Numbered from the stretch's first letter, positions 22,098 to 33,829 are shown. The stretch: 64,000 bases of DNA from Undaria pinnatifida (GCA_012845835.1 JABAKD010000001.1:4098976-4162975), one strand, 5' to 3'. Notes: generated by a model from the sequence alone, not told the origin. Translations and numbers: made by a program.

Positions 22098-24380
22098 GAG
22101 TCGCAACTGGTAAGCGTAAGCCCCGGTACACTGCTATATAAGGCGTATCGGCGGAATACCGACAACGAAGGGTAAGAGACAGTACCTGCTGTATATATTG
22201 TTCGGTACTACTCTATTACTGCTGCTATCAACACTATTACGACCGACGTGTACTGCGATTCCTGAAGAGGTTGCGCACCCTACTTGTACTCGTTAATACA
22301 AAGAGTTCATGTGGTTGCATGAAAAAATAGTAACAGTAGTAGTACACCGCGTCACTACATGAACAACTCGCTAACCCCAATCACGGGACTGCTCTCCAGC
22401 ATCACCCAGGTTAACTTCAGCTTCTGTTTACTGCTATATATCAACCTCCAGTGTGTACTGCGACTGGTGCTGAGTTATCATGCTGTGTTATTTATCACTG
22501 AATGGATTATTTTTACAACCCTGGCTGGCCCCTGTGATGAGACGTTCCCGTTCTCATTGCGTCTTACATGTATAGATACCACGTAGTCGTAGTCGCACAT
22601 CCAAAACATGTGTATATATCACAGCACAAAGCGTCACTGCATGGACCACTTGTCCAACACCCGCTTACCCCGATGACGGGACTGCCCCGTACTCGTAGTC
22701 GTACATACATGAAGTGTGTTTGACTGTACGTATGAAAAAGAATTCGCATCACACAGCGTCACTGCATAGGTCTACTCGTAGACCTGAGTACTTGTACAAT
22801 TCCCGCTTATACCCCGATGACGGGACTGCCCCGTACACGTACTCGTACATGCAAAAGTGTGTTTGTACGCATGAAAAAGAAATCACAGCACACAACTGCG
22901 TAGACAACTAGTACAACATGCTTACCCCGACGACGGGACTGCCCTCCGTGACCACCAAGGCGAACTTGAGTTTGTTCAGGCTACGCGTCCCCAAGCACAG
23001 CTTACACACCGTGTGGTAGTTCGACCACGCTGGTGTAGCATACACATGCTACAGCAGACGTTGCAGACAGGCACACAAGGTCAAACAATGTAAATTTCAA
23101 TGTGCATCATTATTGAAAACAGGATTCGCTTAAGTTCACAAACACCCAAAACCACATACTGGTAGTCTATTGCGCACAACTTGCAGCACACTCAGCCAAC
23201 ACTCTACGCAGCACTACCGAAAATACAGGGTGTTATTCGCAGTCGCACCTGGTAAGCGTAAGCCCCGGTACACTGCTATATAAGGCCTACCGGCGGAATA
23301 CCGACAACGAAGGGTAAGAGACAGTACCTGCAGTATATATTGTTCGGTACTACTCTATTACTGCTGCTATCAACACTATTACGACCGACGTGTACTGCGA
23401 TTCCTGAAGACGTTGCGCACCCTACTTGTACTCGTTAATACAAAGAGTTCATGTGGTTGTATGAGAAATGAGTAACAGCAGTAGTACACCGCGTCACTAC
23501 ATGAACAACTCGCCAACCCCAATCACGGGACTGCTCTCCAGCATCACCCAGGTTAACTTCAGCTTCTGTTTACTGCTATATATCAACCTCCAGTGTGTAC
23601 TGCGACTGGTGCTGAGTTATCATGCTGCTGTGTTATTTATCACTGCATGGACCATTTTTACAACCCTGGCTGGCCCCTGTGATGAGACGTTCCCGTTTTC
23701 ATTGCGTCTTACATGTATAGATACCACGTAGTCGTAGTCGTACATCCAAAACGTGTGTATATATCACAGCACAAAGCGTCACTGCATGGACCACTTGTCC
23801 ATCACCCGCTTACCCCGATGACGGGACTGCCCCGTACTCGTAGTCGTACATACATGAAGTGTGTTTGGCTGTACGTATGAAAAAGAAATCGCATCACACA
23901 GCGTCACTGCATAGGTCTACTCGTAGACCTGAGTACTTGTACAATTCCCGCTTATACCCCGATGACGGGACTGCCCCGTACACGTACTCGTACATGCAAA
24001 AGTGTGTTTGTACGCATGAAAAAGAAATCACAGCACACAACTGCGTAGACAACTAGTACAACATGCTTACCCCGACGACGGGACTGCCCTCCGTGACCAC
24101 CAAGGCGAACTTGAGTTTGTTCAGGCTACGCGTCCCCAAGCACAGCTTACACACCGTGTGGTAGTTCGACCACGCTGGTGTAGCACACAAATGCTACAGC
24201 AGACGTTGCAGACAGACACACAAGGTCAAACAATGTAAATTTCAATGTGCATCATTATTGAAAACAGGATTCGCTTAAGTTCACCAACACCCAAAACCAC
24301 ATACTGGTAGTCTATTGCGCACAACTTGCAGCACACTCAGCCAACACTCTACGCAGCACTACCGAAAATACAGGGTGTTG
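22098..24380. repeat. Large tandem duplication, 1142 bp unit, two copies
   Basis: Copy 1 spans about 22098-23235 and copy 2 about 23240-24380. The landmark TGGTAAGCGTAAGCCCCGG is at 22109 and again 1142 bp later. Identity is very high with a few indels (for example GCTGTG against GCTGCTGTG near 22480/23625). Copy 1 is therefore a recent duplicate. Each unit contains shorter internal repeats built around GATGACGGGACTGCC, seen near 22670, 22818 and 22930. No credible ORF. The block lies between minus-strand exon candidates, probably in an intron. Confidence 0.93.
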
Positions 24381-24514
24381 ACATCTGGTGTCTTACCTAT
24401 GTCGCACGGCGCTGAACACACTGACAACGGGAAACTCTCAACATCATCAGATTCAGTAGTATAGTAGCTGACAGCAAACATCAAATTCCAACAACACGAA
24501 GAAATGAAACTCAC

Positions 24515-24911
24515 GTTTCGTCAAGCTCTCAGCTCCTTCGTTAGGGACGCCGATCGAAGGTGAATCACAGGTGTCCGCGTCACACCAGTCACACACACGA
24601 GGGTTGTCGCCGCTTCCCCAGTTCTTCTTGTTAAGGTTACATGAAAAGCTTGGCACGTGGAAGGCTCGTCACTCCTGCAGGTGGGTGTCGCAGACAGCGT
24701 ACTGGGAACTCCTGTTTTTCCTATTTCGTGCGATGAGGAAGCCGTCACAACCCTTGCTCGGGCACGGCCAATCAGGATTGCCAGAAGAAGCTGAGTCCCG
24801 TTCTTGCCCAACCAGCTTCCACACGCCTGATCCTGAACCTCCACCACCCCCACTGTTGGCGGAGCCTCCTCCCGCACTAGCCTTGGTCCGCTTCGCAAAC
24901 TTCAACTTCAA
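24515..24911 (-). CDS. Candidate 5' exon(s) with Cys-rich zinc-finger-like sequence
   Basis: A minus-strand frame from 24911 begins with a Lys-rich start (MKLKFAKRTKASAGGG). It passes a Gly/Ser linker and reads NPDWPCPSKGC. A second frame further on reads CNLNKKNWGSGDNPRVCDWC, followed by a strong donor (GAAAC then GTGAGT) at 24514. W-x-C-P ... C together with N ... C-x2-C resembles the RanBP2-type zinc finger spacing. The two halves are in different frames, so a small intron, a sequence error or decay must separate them. The function is unknown. Confidence 0.3.
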
Positions 24912-25280
24912 ATTGTGATTGCCGATCCGGCAAATTTCAAATCCAAATTGTTTGCAGCCGTCAACGGCAATTCCCTCCCAACAGCCAGCAATTGGCCAAC
25001 TTCAAAAGTAAAAGTACAAAAAAGAAGTTGCTGAAAAAGAAAAAGAAAAATATCAGAGCAAGCAGTAAAAATGAGAGAATGAGAGCTAAGTAAGAATGAG
25101 AGTAGGGAAAGCAAGGAAAGCAAGGAACTTCGGGACGGTTCTTTTCCCCAGCAACTAATTTTCTTCTCGGCAATTACGGGCTGAGAAGGGCTGAGAGGGG
25201 GGAGGATATGCCGAGCGAGACGTCCCAGGGGGGCGAGGTCTAGGTATATAGTTTTATAATAATTAGTTGGTATTTTATTA
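24912..25280. other. Probable upstream region of the minus-strand gene
   Basis: Purine-rich on the plus strand (AAAAAGAAAAAGAAAAATA), and therefore pyrimidine-rich on the minus strand just upstream of the 24911 start. No promoter motif can be assigned with confidence. Confidence 0.25.
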
Positions 25281-25375
25281 CTGTGGATGGATTTGGTTTT
25301 GGCGTCGGAGATCCCTGTTAAAGAGAAAATTTATTGCTGAAAATATTCCCATAATAGTTGGTATCATGTGATCAG
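25280..25375 (+). repeat. Dispersed repeat fragment shared with 16840-16925
   Basis: GGAGATCCCTGTTAAAGAGA and the following AAATATT-CCCATAA are shared with 16858-16910. The family is unknown. Confidence 0.6.
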
Positions 25376-26525
25376 CGGAAGAGGCGAACAGGGTTGTACA
25401 CGGCCATTTTTTTTTTATACCAGCGTTGGGCTCTGTCTCTAGGAGCGAAACTCGTATCGACCAATGACAGGCCTTCAATTTGTTCAAAAACATATTCAGT
25501 TTCTTTCCCGGCGGGGGCCAAAAAACAAATTGCGCTGCATTTTGCACGATCCGGTTGAAGGTACTCCAGGGCATGTCTGTAAACCATTTAGTGCAAAGAA
25601 ACGAAAATCTGACCTGCCTGTGTTCAACATTATTATTATTAAGAATAATCTAGCAAAAATATGGATCCTACACCAAACCCAAGTCATCTGAAGAAAGTAA
25701 CGTTATATCTTACTCATTTTTTCGAATAAAAGTCCAAATATCCACGCCGTTTTTGAGAGATAGATGGGCCCTGTAATTTGGGGTTAGGTTTCTACATGCC
25801 CATCCCGAGGCCCGACCGGCGTTTTTTTCCCTGATTTTTTTCCCTTTTTTCGGCAAAAAAGACAATTAATTGGCCTAAAAGGTGGTCCACATTTTTCAAA
25901 AACCTTTAATGACAAAAAATCAGGAAAAAAAACAAAAGAGAACATCGAGTGAGGTTTTCGAAAGGGCCACGTACAAGACGTGTGCAAAAATCACAGTTTG
26001 AATCGAAAAAACATCGTGAACATTCGCCGGGAATACCTTTAACTTTAGGACTTTTAACGTGAACCACGCTGTAACTGTAACATATGTGCAATGCTGTATA
26101 TGATATATACCCGATATACAACAGCAGTAGTTCTGTGGAAAATGCCCTTGCGTTCGTGGGGCAGTGCCATAACAAATCATAGTTCCTGTTCTATGTACGC
26201 AACATGCCCACTGGTCCTCTTCAAGTCGCCACTACGACACTACGTGTGCGAAATGTGTTGTCTCTCCCACGGCATGACTGGAATGACTTTTTTTTTTTTT
26301 CGGCCCGTTTATCGTCCTCGCACTACTTTCCTCGCTCTCCCTCCCTCCCAGTTGTATCTCATATACGAGGCCACATAGCGGGCCTTCCTCCCCCCTCCCC
26401 ACTACGGCACGCGCTATACTATTTATCCAGAGACTAATTCAGCATTTGCTTCCGTCGTCGACTCGAGTCGAATTGTACCTACCCAACGCAGGCGCTCTCA
26501 GCAGTTGATCTATTTTTTCGTGCAT
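25376..26525. other. Unassigned sequence
   Basis: Only short ORFs on both strands, none with a recognisable motif or convincing splice sites. Confidence 0.3.
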
Positions 26526-26539
26526 TGTGCAAATAGAGT

Positions 26540-26710
26540 CAAAATCTCATCGCTCACGGTGGGAATCGAACTCAAGGACCAACACTATTAATGGTATTAT
26601 TCGAAGGCAACTATATACCAAGACTAGGGGGATGTTACAGCCACAGACCAGGAGCGGCTGTTGTGGTGCGTGGAGAGTATTCCTCGGGTCCTGCCGACGA
26701 CGCCATTTAA
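26540..26710 (-). repeat. tRNA-like (SINE-like) fragment
   Basis: Read on the minus strand it contains GAGTTCGATTCCCACC, a B-box and T-arm-like segment. Like the insertion at 7640-8290, it also contains GACGACGCCATTT on the plus strand (26697-26709). The poly-C repeat copy starting at 26735 follows closely. The tRNA fold as a whole is not convincing, so this is called a derived repeat and not a tRNA gene. Confidence 0.45.
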
Positions 26711-26734
26711 AAAAACAAAACATGTACGTATAAT

Positions 26735-28150
26735 ATAAAAAATGAAAATACACTCCAGCTGTGAGATCGAAGATTTCGTCGAAACTCATCTTTGCAAGCT
26801 GTGTGTGATACTCCGATCGCGCGCATTACGAGTTGTGTGTCCTCATTAAGGATATAGGTCGGCGACTCCCCTTACAACTTCAGTGTAGCTATCAGGGTCA
26901 ACAGGATGATTTTAGTCAGTCTGTGCGCGGAAACTTTAAAACCCGTTTATGAGGGGGACAAAATCTGACAGCTGTGAAGGGAAATGTATCCTTTTATCAA
27001 GTGAATCTTGTAAGTCGAATAACCGGTGAGGGGGGTGGGGCGGAGTTGTGAAGGACGTGGGGGCCTGGTTTTGATCAAAAGCGAGCGGGTTTGGAGGGGG
27101 GGGGGGGGGGGGGGGGGGGGAAGGGGGCAATTTGTGCATGTAAGCTATAAATCCTTTCAAGAGGATAAATCTGACGGTTTTGGCACCAGTTTACTATTGA
27201 GGGGGGGGGGGGGGGGTTGGGGCGGGGGTGGGGCGTGTGGGGCAGCTCAATATGTGCGTGGAAACTATACATTATTTTGAGGGGATAAATGTGGCGGTTT
27301 TGGAAATAATGCATCCGTTTATCATGTAAATCCTGGCGTAAGTCGTACAATCAGTGAGTAAAGAGAGGGTGGAGTGTTCGAGGAGGTGGGGTTGGGATGG
27401 GTTGGGGGGGGGGAAGGTGGGGGGTGGGGAAGGTGGGGGGTGGGGAAGGTGGGGGGTGGGGGCGGAGGGGGCGGGGGAGGGGGCGGGGGGGGGGGGGGGG
27501 GAGGGGGCAGGAAGGGTTTTAGGTGAGGGGTTTGTTATACGTGTGGTGCTAGGTCTAGGCGATGGTGTGGGTGATGAGGAAGAAGGGGGCGTTCGGGGCG
27601 GGGGGGGGGGGGAAGCAGCGGCATGGATGGCTCTCGAAAGATAATGAGGTGATATCCTGTGCGTGAAGTGTTTATTGATTGGTGGATTTCGATATTTGGT
27701 GGGGCGTTTGAGTAAGGGAGAGCGAGAGCGGGGGGGGGGGGAGATTTTTTAGCAGGTTTAGGTCACAAATAGTATTTAAATACACTTCGCCTGTGAGATC
27801 AAAGATATGTAGGGGCTTGTTGTACGCGTGGTGCTAGGTCTAGGCGATCGTGCGGGTGGTTGGAAAAGAGGGGGCGTTGAAGGGGGGGGGGGTCGGGGGG
27901 AAAATAATTGAAAACTACGTCATGGATGGTCAGAAAGATAATGACGTGATATCAACTGCGTATAGGTGTTTATTACTCTGGCCGATTTCGATTGTGAGTG
28001 GGGCGTTTGGACAAACTAGGCGGAAGGGGGGGGGGGTCGGGTGACGGTCGGGGGGGGGGGGGGGTGGGGGGGGGTGAAGGGTTGGGGTTTTTCAAGAACA
28101 CGAGGGGTCAGGGGAGGGGGAGGGGAGGGGGCGGGGGGCGGGGGGCGGGA
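26735..28150 (-). repeat. Poly-C repeat family copy E6a
   Basis: Starts from the shared terminus (AAAATACACTCCAGCTGTGA, 26744-26763) and runs through G-runs at 27097-27120 and 27480-27500 to about 28150. It keeps the segment GTATCCTTTTATCAAGTGAA near 26986, which the next copy lacks. Confidence 0.8.
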
Positions 28151-28565
28151 CAATATATATATATATATTATAAAAATTAAAAAACACTCCAGCTGTGAGA
28201 TCGAAGATTTCGTCGAAACTCATCTTTGCAAGCTGTGTGTGATACTCCGATCGCGCGCATTACGAGTTGTGTGTCCTCATTAAGGATATAGGTCGGCGAC
28301 TCCCCTTACAGCTACAGTGTAGCTATCAGGGTCAACAGGATGATTTTAGTCAGTCTGTGCGCGGAAACTATAAAACCCGTTTCTGAGGGGGACAAAATCT
28401 GACAGCTGTGAAGGGAAAGGGGGGGGCCTGGTTTTGATCAAAAGCGAGCGGGTTTGGAGGGGGGCGGGGGGGGGAGGGGGGGGGGGAAGGGGCAATTTGT
28501 GCATGTAAGCTATAAATCCTTTCGAGGGGATAAATCTGACGGTTTTGGCACCAGTATATTATTGG
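28150..28565 (-). repeat. Poly-C repeat family copy E6b, deletion subfamily
   Basis: A second terminus lies in the same orientation (ACACTCCAGCTGTGAGATCG near 28184). Relative to E6a it lacks about 65 bp between GAAGGGAAA and GGCCTGG (28413-28425). The copy at 52815 has the same deletion. Confidence 0.8.
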
Positions 28566-29985
28566 GCTATATATATCGATTGAAATGTTCTATCTTGCGA
28601 TCCATGTACAGCAACAAATTAAGAAGCTATAACACCTTGTATACTACAACTAACGATTGTACACCTAACATCAAATAGGCTAGAATAATAAACAATACCA
28701 GGCAGGTGATAGAAAGGGATGTTTTCTCCCTACAACTCTGTCAGGTTTGCTTCTTTCAAGGATTTATGTTTTCCGCGCACATATTGAAGAGACCCAGCCC
28801 CCCCCCCCGATCCCTCTTGTTCAAACGCCCCACCTAAAATATAAATCTGCCAGAGTAGTAGACACTACCAGCCAGCTGATATCACCTCGTTATATTTGTA
28901 GCCATCCATGCCGTAGCTCCAATTCATCTGCCCCCCTCCCCATTTTCCCCCTGTTCCCTCTGGTTCAAACGCCCCACCTGATATCGAAATCGGCCAGAGT
29001 AATAAACACTTCTACGCAATTGATATCACGTCATTGTTTTTCTAGCCATCCATGACGTAGCTCCAATTCGCCCCCCCTTCCCCCCCATCCCGCATCGACC
29101 CGTCCTTCCCCACCACCCGCACCATCGCCTAGACCTAGCAACACGCATATAGCAAGTCCCTACATATATATATATATGCGACCTGAACCTGTTAACCCCC
29201 CCCCCCCCCCCCCCCAACCCCCCCTCTTTTTTCCCCGCCCTCTCTTGCTCAAACACCCCACTTAACATCGAAATCTGCCAAAGCAATAAACACTCCCACG
29301 CTGCTTCAATTCATCCCCCCCCGTCCGCCCCAACACCCCCTCCTTCCCCACCACCCGAACCATCGCCTAGACCTAGCACCACGCGTTAGCAAACCCCCAA
29401 TCTATGCGACCTGAAAAAGCCGAAAAAAAATATTGTGCCCCAACTTTCCCTCCCCCCCCCACCCCCTCGAACACTCCGCCCTCTCCTCACTGATTGTACG
29501 ACTTACAGGATATACATGATAAACTGGTGCATTCCTTCGTAAAACCGTCAGATTGATCCCCTTGAAGGAATTATAGTCTCCACGCACAGATTGAGTGGCC
29601 CCGCCCGTCCCCCCCGCCCCCCCCCCGCGCTCCCTCTTGTTCAAACCCAGGCCCCCAAGCCCTTAAAAACTCCGCCCTCCCATCACCGGTTATACGACTT
29701 ACAGCATTCACATGATAAACTGATGCTTTTCCTTCCACAGCTGTCAGATTTTGTCCCCCTCAAAAACGGGCTTTGTAGTTTCCGCGCACAAAAAAACTAA
29801 CATCACCCTGTTCACCCTGATAGCTAAAGTGTAGTTGCAAGGGGAGTCGCCGACCTATATCCTTAATGAGGACACACAACCCGTAATACGCGCGATCGGA
29901 GTATCACACACAGCTTGCAAAGATGAGTTTCGACAAAAAGTTCGATGTCACAGCTGGTAGAGTGTATTTTTATTTTAATGATATA
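28565..29985 (+). repeat. Poly-C repeat family copy E6c, opposite orientation
   Basis: Begins ATCGATTGAAATGTTCTATC, as in the plus-oriented copies at 12508 and 19138. It ends at the shared terminus near 29946-29967, which reads CAGCTGGTAGAGTGTATTT with a 3 bp insertion. With E6b it forms a composite of two copies meeting at the non-terminal side. Confidence 0.8.
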
Positions 29986-30130
29986 CACTCACCGGCCACA
30001 CCACTAATGCTACAAGATATTATACACAATAAACTGGTGCTTTCCACAGCCGTCAGTACACGTCCCCCTTGAAAACGGGTTTCATATCAATAGTTCCCGT
30101 GCACAGGTTGATTAACATCACTGGTACAAG
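29985..30130 (+). repeat. Strongly diverged poly-C family fragment
   Basis: Retains AATAAACTGGTGC, TTCCACAGCCGTCAGT, a CCCCCTTGAAAACGGGTTT block and GATTAACATCAC, in family order but with many differences. It appears to be an older copy. Confidence 0.55.
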
Positions 30131-31224
30131 CTACTTCTAAAACAAAACACTTGAGCCTCCCGACAGGGCGGGGAGTCGCCAACCAATATCGGAGGACGAC
30201 AGGAGTGCCATGAGGCAATCGAGAGGACCTTAGGTGCTTCTACCGGCACGACGAGAGTCGGCAGTGATAAGTTGTCGGCGGGAAACAGAATTCCCCGTCT
30301 TTCTGTAACCAGAATCCACGGAGGCTCCGAGACCATTTTATTGCACTGAGACACAATATCCAACACCTCCGGACCGGCTACCGTACATACAAATCTTCGC
30401 GAGAATATTTAACTTTGCCACGGTATAATGTGTAACGGCGACCCACATCGCCCCCCAATGTTTGAACGATATATTATACTGGGGAACCCAGCACAGCTTT
30501 CGAATCTATAAAAGGGAGATGGGTTTTACGCTCTAGCAAGTCAGGGTATTGCGTTGTGCTGCCGTGATAGTCGATTTGTATGTTTCCACCTACTTGTTCA
30601 TTTGGTAATCATGTCAATCCCTGCGCAGTTAAACCCACGTGCTTGGATGGAGCATGATAGAACTTCACTTAGTCCAAGTTGTTAGTCATGCACTACAAAC
30701 TACTACACAATTAATAGTGTTATGTAATCTTATTCTTCACCAGCACAACTGTAGTCATTTGGGCTGTCCCATTTTTTTGTCTCGAGACGATCGACAAAAA
30801 TTCGCCCGTATCATCAGAATCCATTCCACGCCTCCACAAACACCACTTTCTTTCCGACAAGTTTCATTTCTTTTTCACCAGCGCGGCATATAGACCACAT
30901 GCAAATTCGCTTGCAAGAAACAAAAACAGCGTGGGGGGGACGCGATATTCAGGTAATTATGTGGTAATTTTTGTGTGGAAACACTCAAGATTGCGGCACA
31001 TCCGGTACTTGTCGGGTTTTTTTGTAAACTTTGCACGACATGTCCTTTCACGGCAGGTGCGGTAGGGTTACCGCTCTCTACGGCCAGGGTCACAAGGTGG
31101 CACGACCAACAGTGATGCACACGAAGTGATAGTAGTGATACTTGCCGCTGGGCTACCTCAGCGTCTTCGAACTTACCACCCATGCGTCTTTGCGTCTTGA
31201 AAGAAAGTTCGAGTTCAGCAGGCG
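30131..31224. other. Unassigned sequence
   Basis: The short minus-strand frame at 30366-30118 and others show no recognisable domain or convincing exon borders. Confidence 0.3.
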
Positions 31225-31790
31225 TCGCCAACTTTTGGTACTATTACTGCTGTTCCGAGAAAAACACGAGTAAACTGGACCCTGGACGAGATGCTGAAGC
31301 CCGTGCCAGAGGGCTCGGTGATACATCCATGGCTGTTACGGTCCTACCCAAAACACACAATGGCCAGGCTAGGCAAGGGAGCGTGCCCGGTGGGTCTGGC
31401 GCGTGATCGGCGGGACCCTCGTTCTCTTACAAAACGAGCACGAGCTTAGGTGGTCAGCTTGTTCGATGTGAATCGCACAATTATTTGAAAAACTACACAA
31501 GCGGCTCTCAAAAAAAGCTGATTGATGCTGCTGTTGATACCACCGCGTGACATAGCAGCACAAGCATCTGGGGTACACACCTCGTACCGTTGCGCTCGGA
31601 GTCGAAACGCAGATTCAGTGGCACTCAAAGCACCATGTGACGAGCGCAGCAAATTTTTCCTAGCAAGAGATTGTCTAGTACTCCAAAGAGGTAAACCAAA
31701 CCAGGCGTGACTCACGTTCCGACCTGCGAACTGCTGTGGGGACCAAAGAAAGGTGTTGACCAAGCAGAAACGTGCCTTCCAACAACATGA
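31225..31790 (-). repeat. Left arm of ~550 bp inverted repeat
   Basis: The reverse complement recurs at 45338-45890. Landmarks: GGGCTCGGTGATACATCCAT (31312-31331), GTGACATAGCAGCACAAGC (31547-31565) and GTGTTGACCAAGCAGAAACG (31753-31772). Both arms contain the same minus/plus reading frame (SHAWFGL ... ACVVFQIIVRFTSNKLTT). The frame differs by single changes between the arms, so it may be coding or merely well conserved. The outer end fades near 31225. Confidence 0.9.
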
Positions 31791-31799
31791 GACCCACAA

Positions 31800-32744
31800 A
31801 GACATTTGAGGTGTAGGCTGTGGGCTGTTGGTTTGTATTCAAATTGGTACGCTTTTGCGCACGCGGCCAGGTGGTTTTATTTTATTTTTGAGGCTCACAC
31901 AAGAGAGCGCTGCTCTACGATTCACACAAGAGAGCGCTGCTCTACGAACTGTCGGCGTGTGTGTGCGCAAGGTGTGTTTACCGTTGGAAAGCCCAGTCAA
32001 GGCCGTGTCTACTCATCCCATTGTATTCGTGCTACTTTTACACATACATGGACTTGTAATCTACCAAAGGTACACCAACACTTGTACAAATTACGATCTG
32101 GACGACGAAGAAAGCAGCAAAAAGTTTTTTTAGCGTTGGGCTTTGAAAGCAGCTGAGTTAAATCGACACGCGACGCGTATGAAAATACGTGGAAGTGTGG
32201 TGAGCTAAAGCGTTATTTTTCCCCATCCGAAAAAAACGCGTGTAATCTATGACAGAACAGGCAGGCTGTTGGTTTGAGCGCAATATGTCTACGCTTCTGC
32301 TCAGTCAGAGGCGGTCAGGTGACTTGCGTCTTTTTTTGACGTTCACCTCACTGAGCGCTGCTCTACGTCCCGTCGACGTATGCGCAAGGTGTGTTCACCG
32401 TTGCAAAGCTCAGTCAAGGCCGCGTCTGCTCGTGCCATTGCATTCGTTCTGTTTTTCTACATGGCTTTGTAATCTCCTACCAAAGTTAACCCAACAATTG
32501 TACAAATTACGAACTGGACGACGAAGAAAGCAGCAAAAATTACGCGTTTCTAATTAATATGACAGACCACGAAGGCTGATGGTTTGAGTACAATTTGTCT
32601 ACGCTTCTGCTCAGGCGGTTAGGTGACTTGCGTCGTTTTTCGAGGTTCACCTCACTGAGCGCTGCTCTACGTATCGTCGACGTGTGCGCAAGGTGTGTTC
32701 ACCATTGCAAAGCCCAGTCAAGGCCGCCTCTGCTCGTTCCATTG
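31800..32744 (+). repeat. ~315 bp tandem array, left part
   Basis: Units recur with CACTGAGCGCTGCTCTACG at 32349 and 32651, TGCGCAAGGTGTGTTCACC, and AAAGCCCAGTCAAGGCCG. The landmark GCTG-TGGTTTGAG occurs near 32265 and 32576 (spacing 311). The array is cut at 32744 by the YR retrotransposon and resumes at 43855. Confidence 0.9.
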
Positions 32745-32902
32745 TATTATCCAGAACCGGGATGGGGAACGTTCTCGAACGATCCCCTATCCCCCACGAA
32801 ATGATAGGCCTCATTCGAGGACAAGACAAGCCCCCAAGCTCACTTTCCAACAAGCTGTTCTTCTCCAAATAGAGAAGGGAGAATCGAGAGCTTATTTGAG
32901 AC
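32745..32902 (+). repeat. Split direct repeat A1
   Basis: Starts TATTATCCAGAACCGGGATG and ends CTTATTTGAGAC. Identical in length to A2 at 43431-43588. Contains a short inverted patch (GGGAACGTTCTCGAACGATC). It is probably where the transcript begins, but no TATA-like element is clear. Confidence 0.93.
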
Positions 32903-33007
32903 CTCCAACAGCAGGCTTCGTCCCCGCACCACCGCGTGGTACAGGGCCTCAGCTCGTTGCACGCCTCGTTTCGTTCCCTCCCACGAAACCAGCTTCGACA
33001 CCCAACC

Positions 33008-33829
33008 ATGGATTTTTCCTCAGCGACGACCTTCGAAAACATGGAGGAGTACCTGTCCGTGTCCACCATCCTGGAGGAGGGCGTCTCCGTCCCGGTTCTC
33101 GAGCGATTCGTCATCGCCCGGGGGCAGCAGTGTACAGCAGCCGATTTGACCCTTAACCAGGTCCTCATCACGTGCGCCGCCGCTACCGAAGCGGGCAGCG
33201 CCGACGTCCGCCCTAACTTGGGCCGCATCCTCCTTGCGTCTCAGGGAGCGGCCGGCGCCGGAAATCCAGGCCCACACATGGAGCGCAACGCAAAACGCGC
33301 TATGGTGCAGGCTGCCGGTAGCTACCTGTGGGGGTGCCCCGACAACGGGGGCCTACGATCAGTGGGGGGTTGCGTAGTCTTCCCTTCCGCCATGCCCGCC
33401 CCCCCCTACGCGAGTTCTTCATCGGCTCCAGCCACCGACAGCGATCCTCTCCAGCTAGCGACCCCCGACCCTCTCCAGCCCGCACTCCCCAACTTCGAGA
33501 TCCAACCCACACCCCCCAACATCGAGAATACCCACCTCGACAAGCGCGCGAGGACTACAGAGAGCGAGTACGAGTGCGAGTCGACAGCAGCGGAGCCCAC
33601 AGCGACCCCAGCCGGAAAGACAAGCGAGGAGGAACCACCACTCACCGCCATCACGGGAAAAGTCCAGGTGAGGTCATCTTTTGTTACAAATTTGTCGCAC
33701 GCACTATTTCGTTTTGGCACCAGAGACCCGCCTGCAACTGGACAAGCCCTCAGCCCGAAGAGGAGGTTGGTTTTTCTCTTTTGTCAATCAGTTGCAGGGC
33801 AGTACAACAGCCAGCTCGAGTACGAGTAG
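33008..33829 (+). CDS. First ORF of the YR element, function unknown
   Basis: The frame is open from 32936; the ATG at 33008 (MDFSSATTFENMEEYLS) is preferred over the upstream one at 32936, which lies only 34 bases past A1. Residues 1-125 look folded (an acidic start, then LERFVIARGQQCTAADLTL and a Gly/Ala stretch). The rest is Pro/Ser/Thr-rich and acidic, hence disordered. A strong splice donor (CAG then GTGAGG) sits at 33668 in phase 0, with possible acceptors after 33723 and 33797. The C-terminal 54 codons may therefore be intronic, and this exon could join a later Gag segment. No domain is recognised. A weak counterpart lies at 15750-16440. Confidence 0.55.
   Translation: MDFSSATTFENMEEYLSVSTILEEGVSVPVLERFVIARGQQCTAADLTLNQVLITCAAATEAGSADVRPNLGRILLASQGAAGAGNPGPHMERNAKRAMVQAAGSYLWGCPDNGGLRSVGGCVVFPSAMPAPPYASSSSAPATDSDPLQLATPDPLQPALPNFEIQPTPPNIENTHLDKRARTTESEYECESTAAEPTATPAGKTSEEEPPLTAITGKVQVRSSFVTNLSHALFRFGTRDPPATGQALSPKRRLVFLFCQSVAGQYNSQLEYE

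Noticed and set aside
31446-31805. 119-codon ORF shared with 45402-45668 as a host gene
   Set aside because: It lies in the inverted-repeat arms, differs by a frame-altering indel, has no known domain; kept only as a note on the arms.
32647-33228. 193-codon minus-strand ORF across the left end of the YR element
   Set aside because: Crosses the array/element junction and A1; the same reading recurs at 43384-43857 only because A2 repeats A1. No domain.
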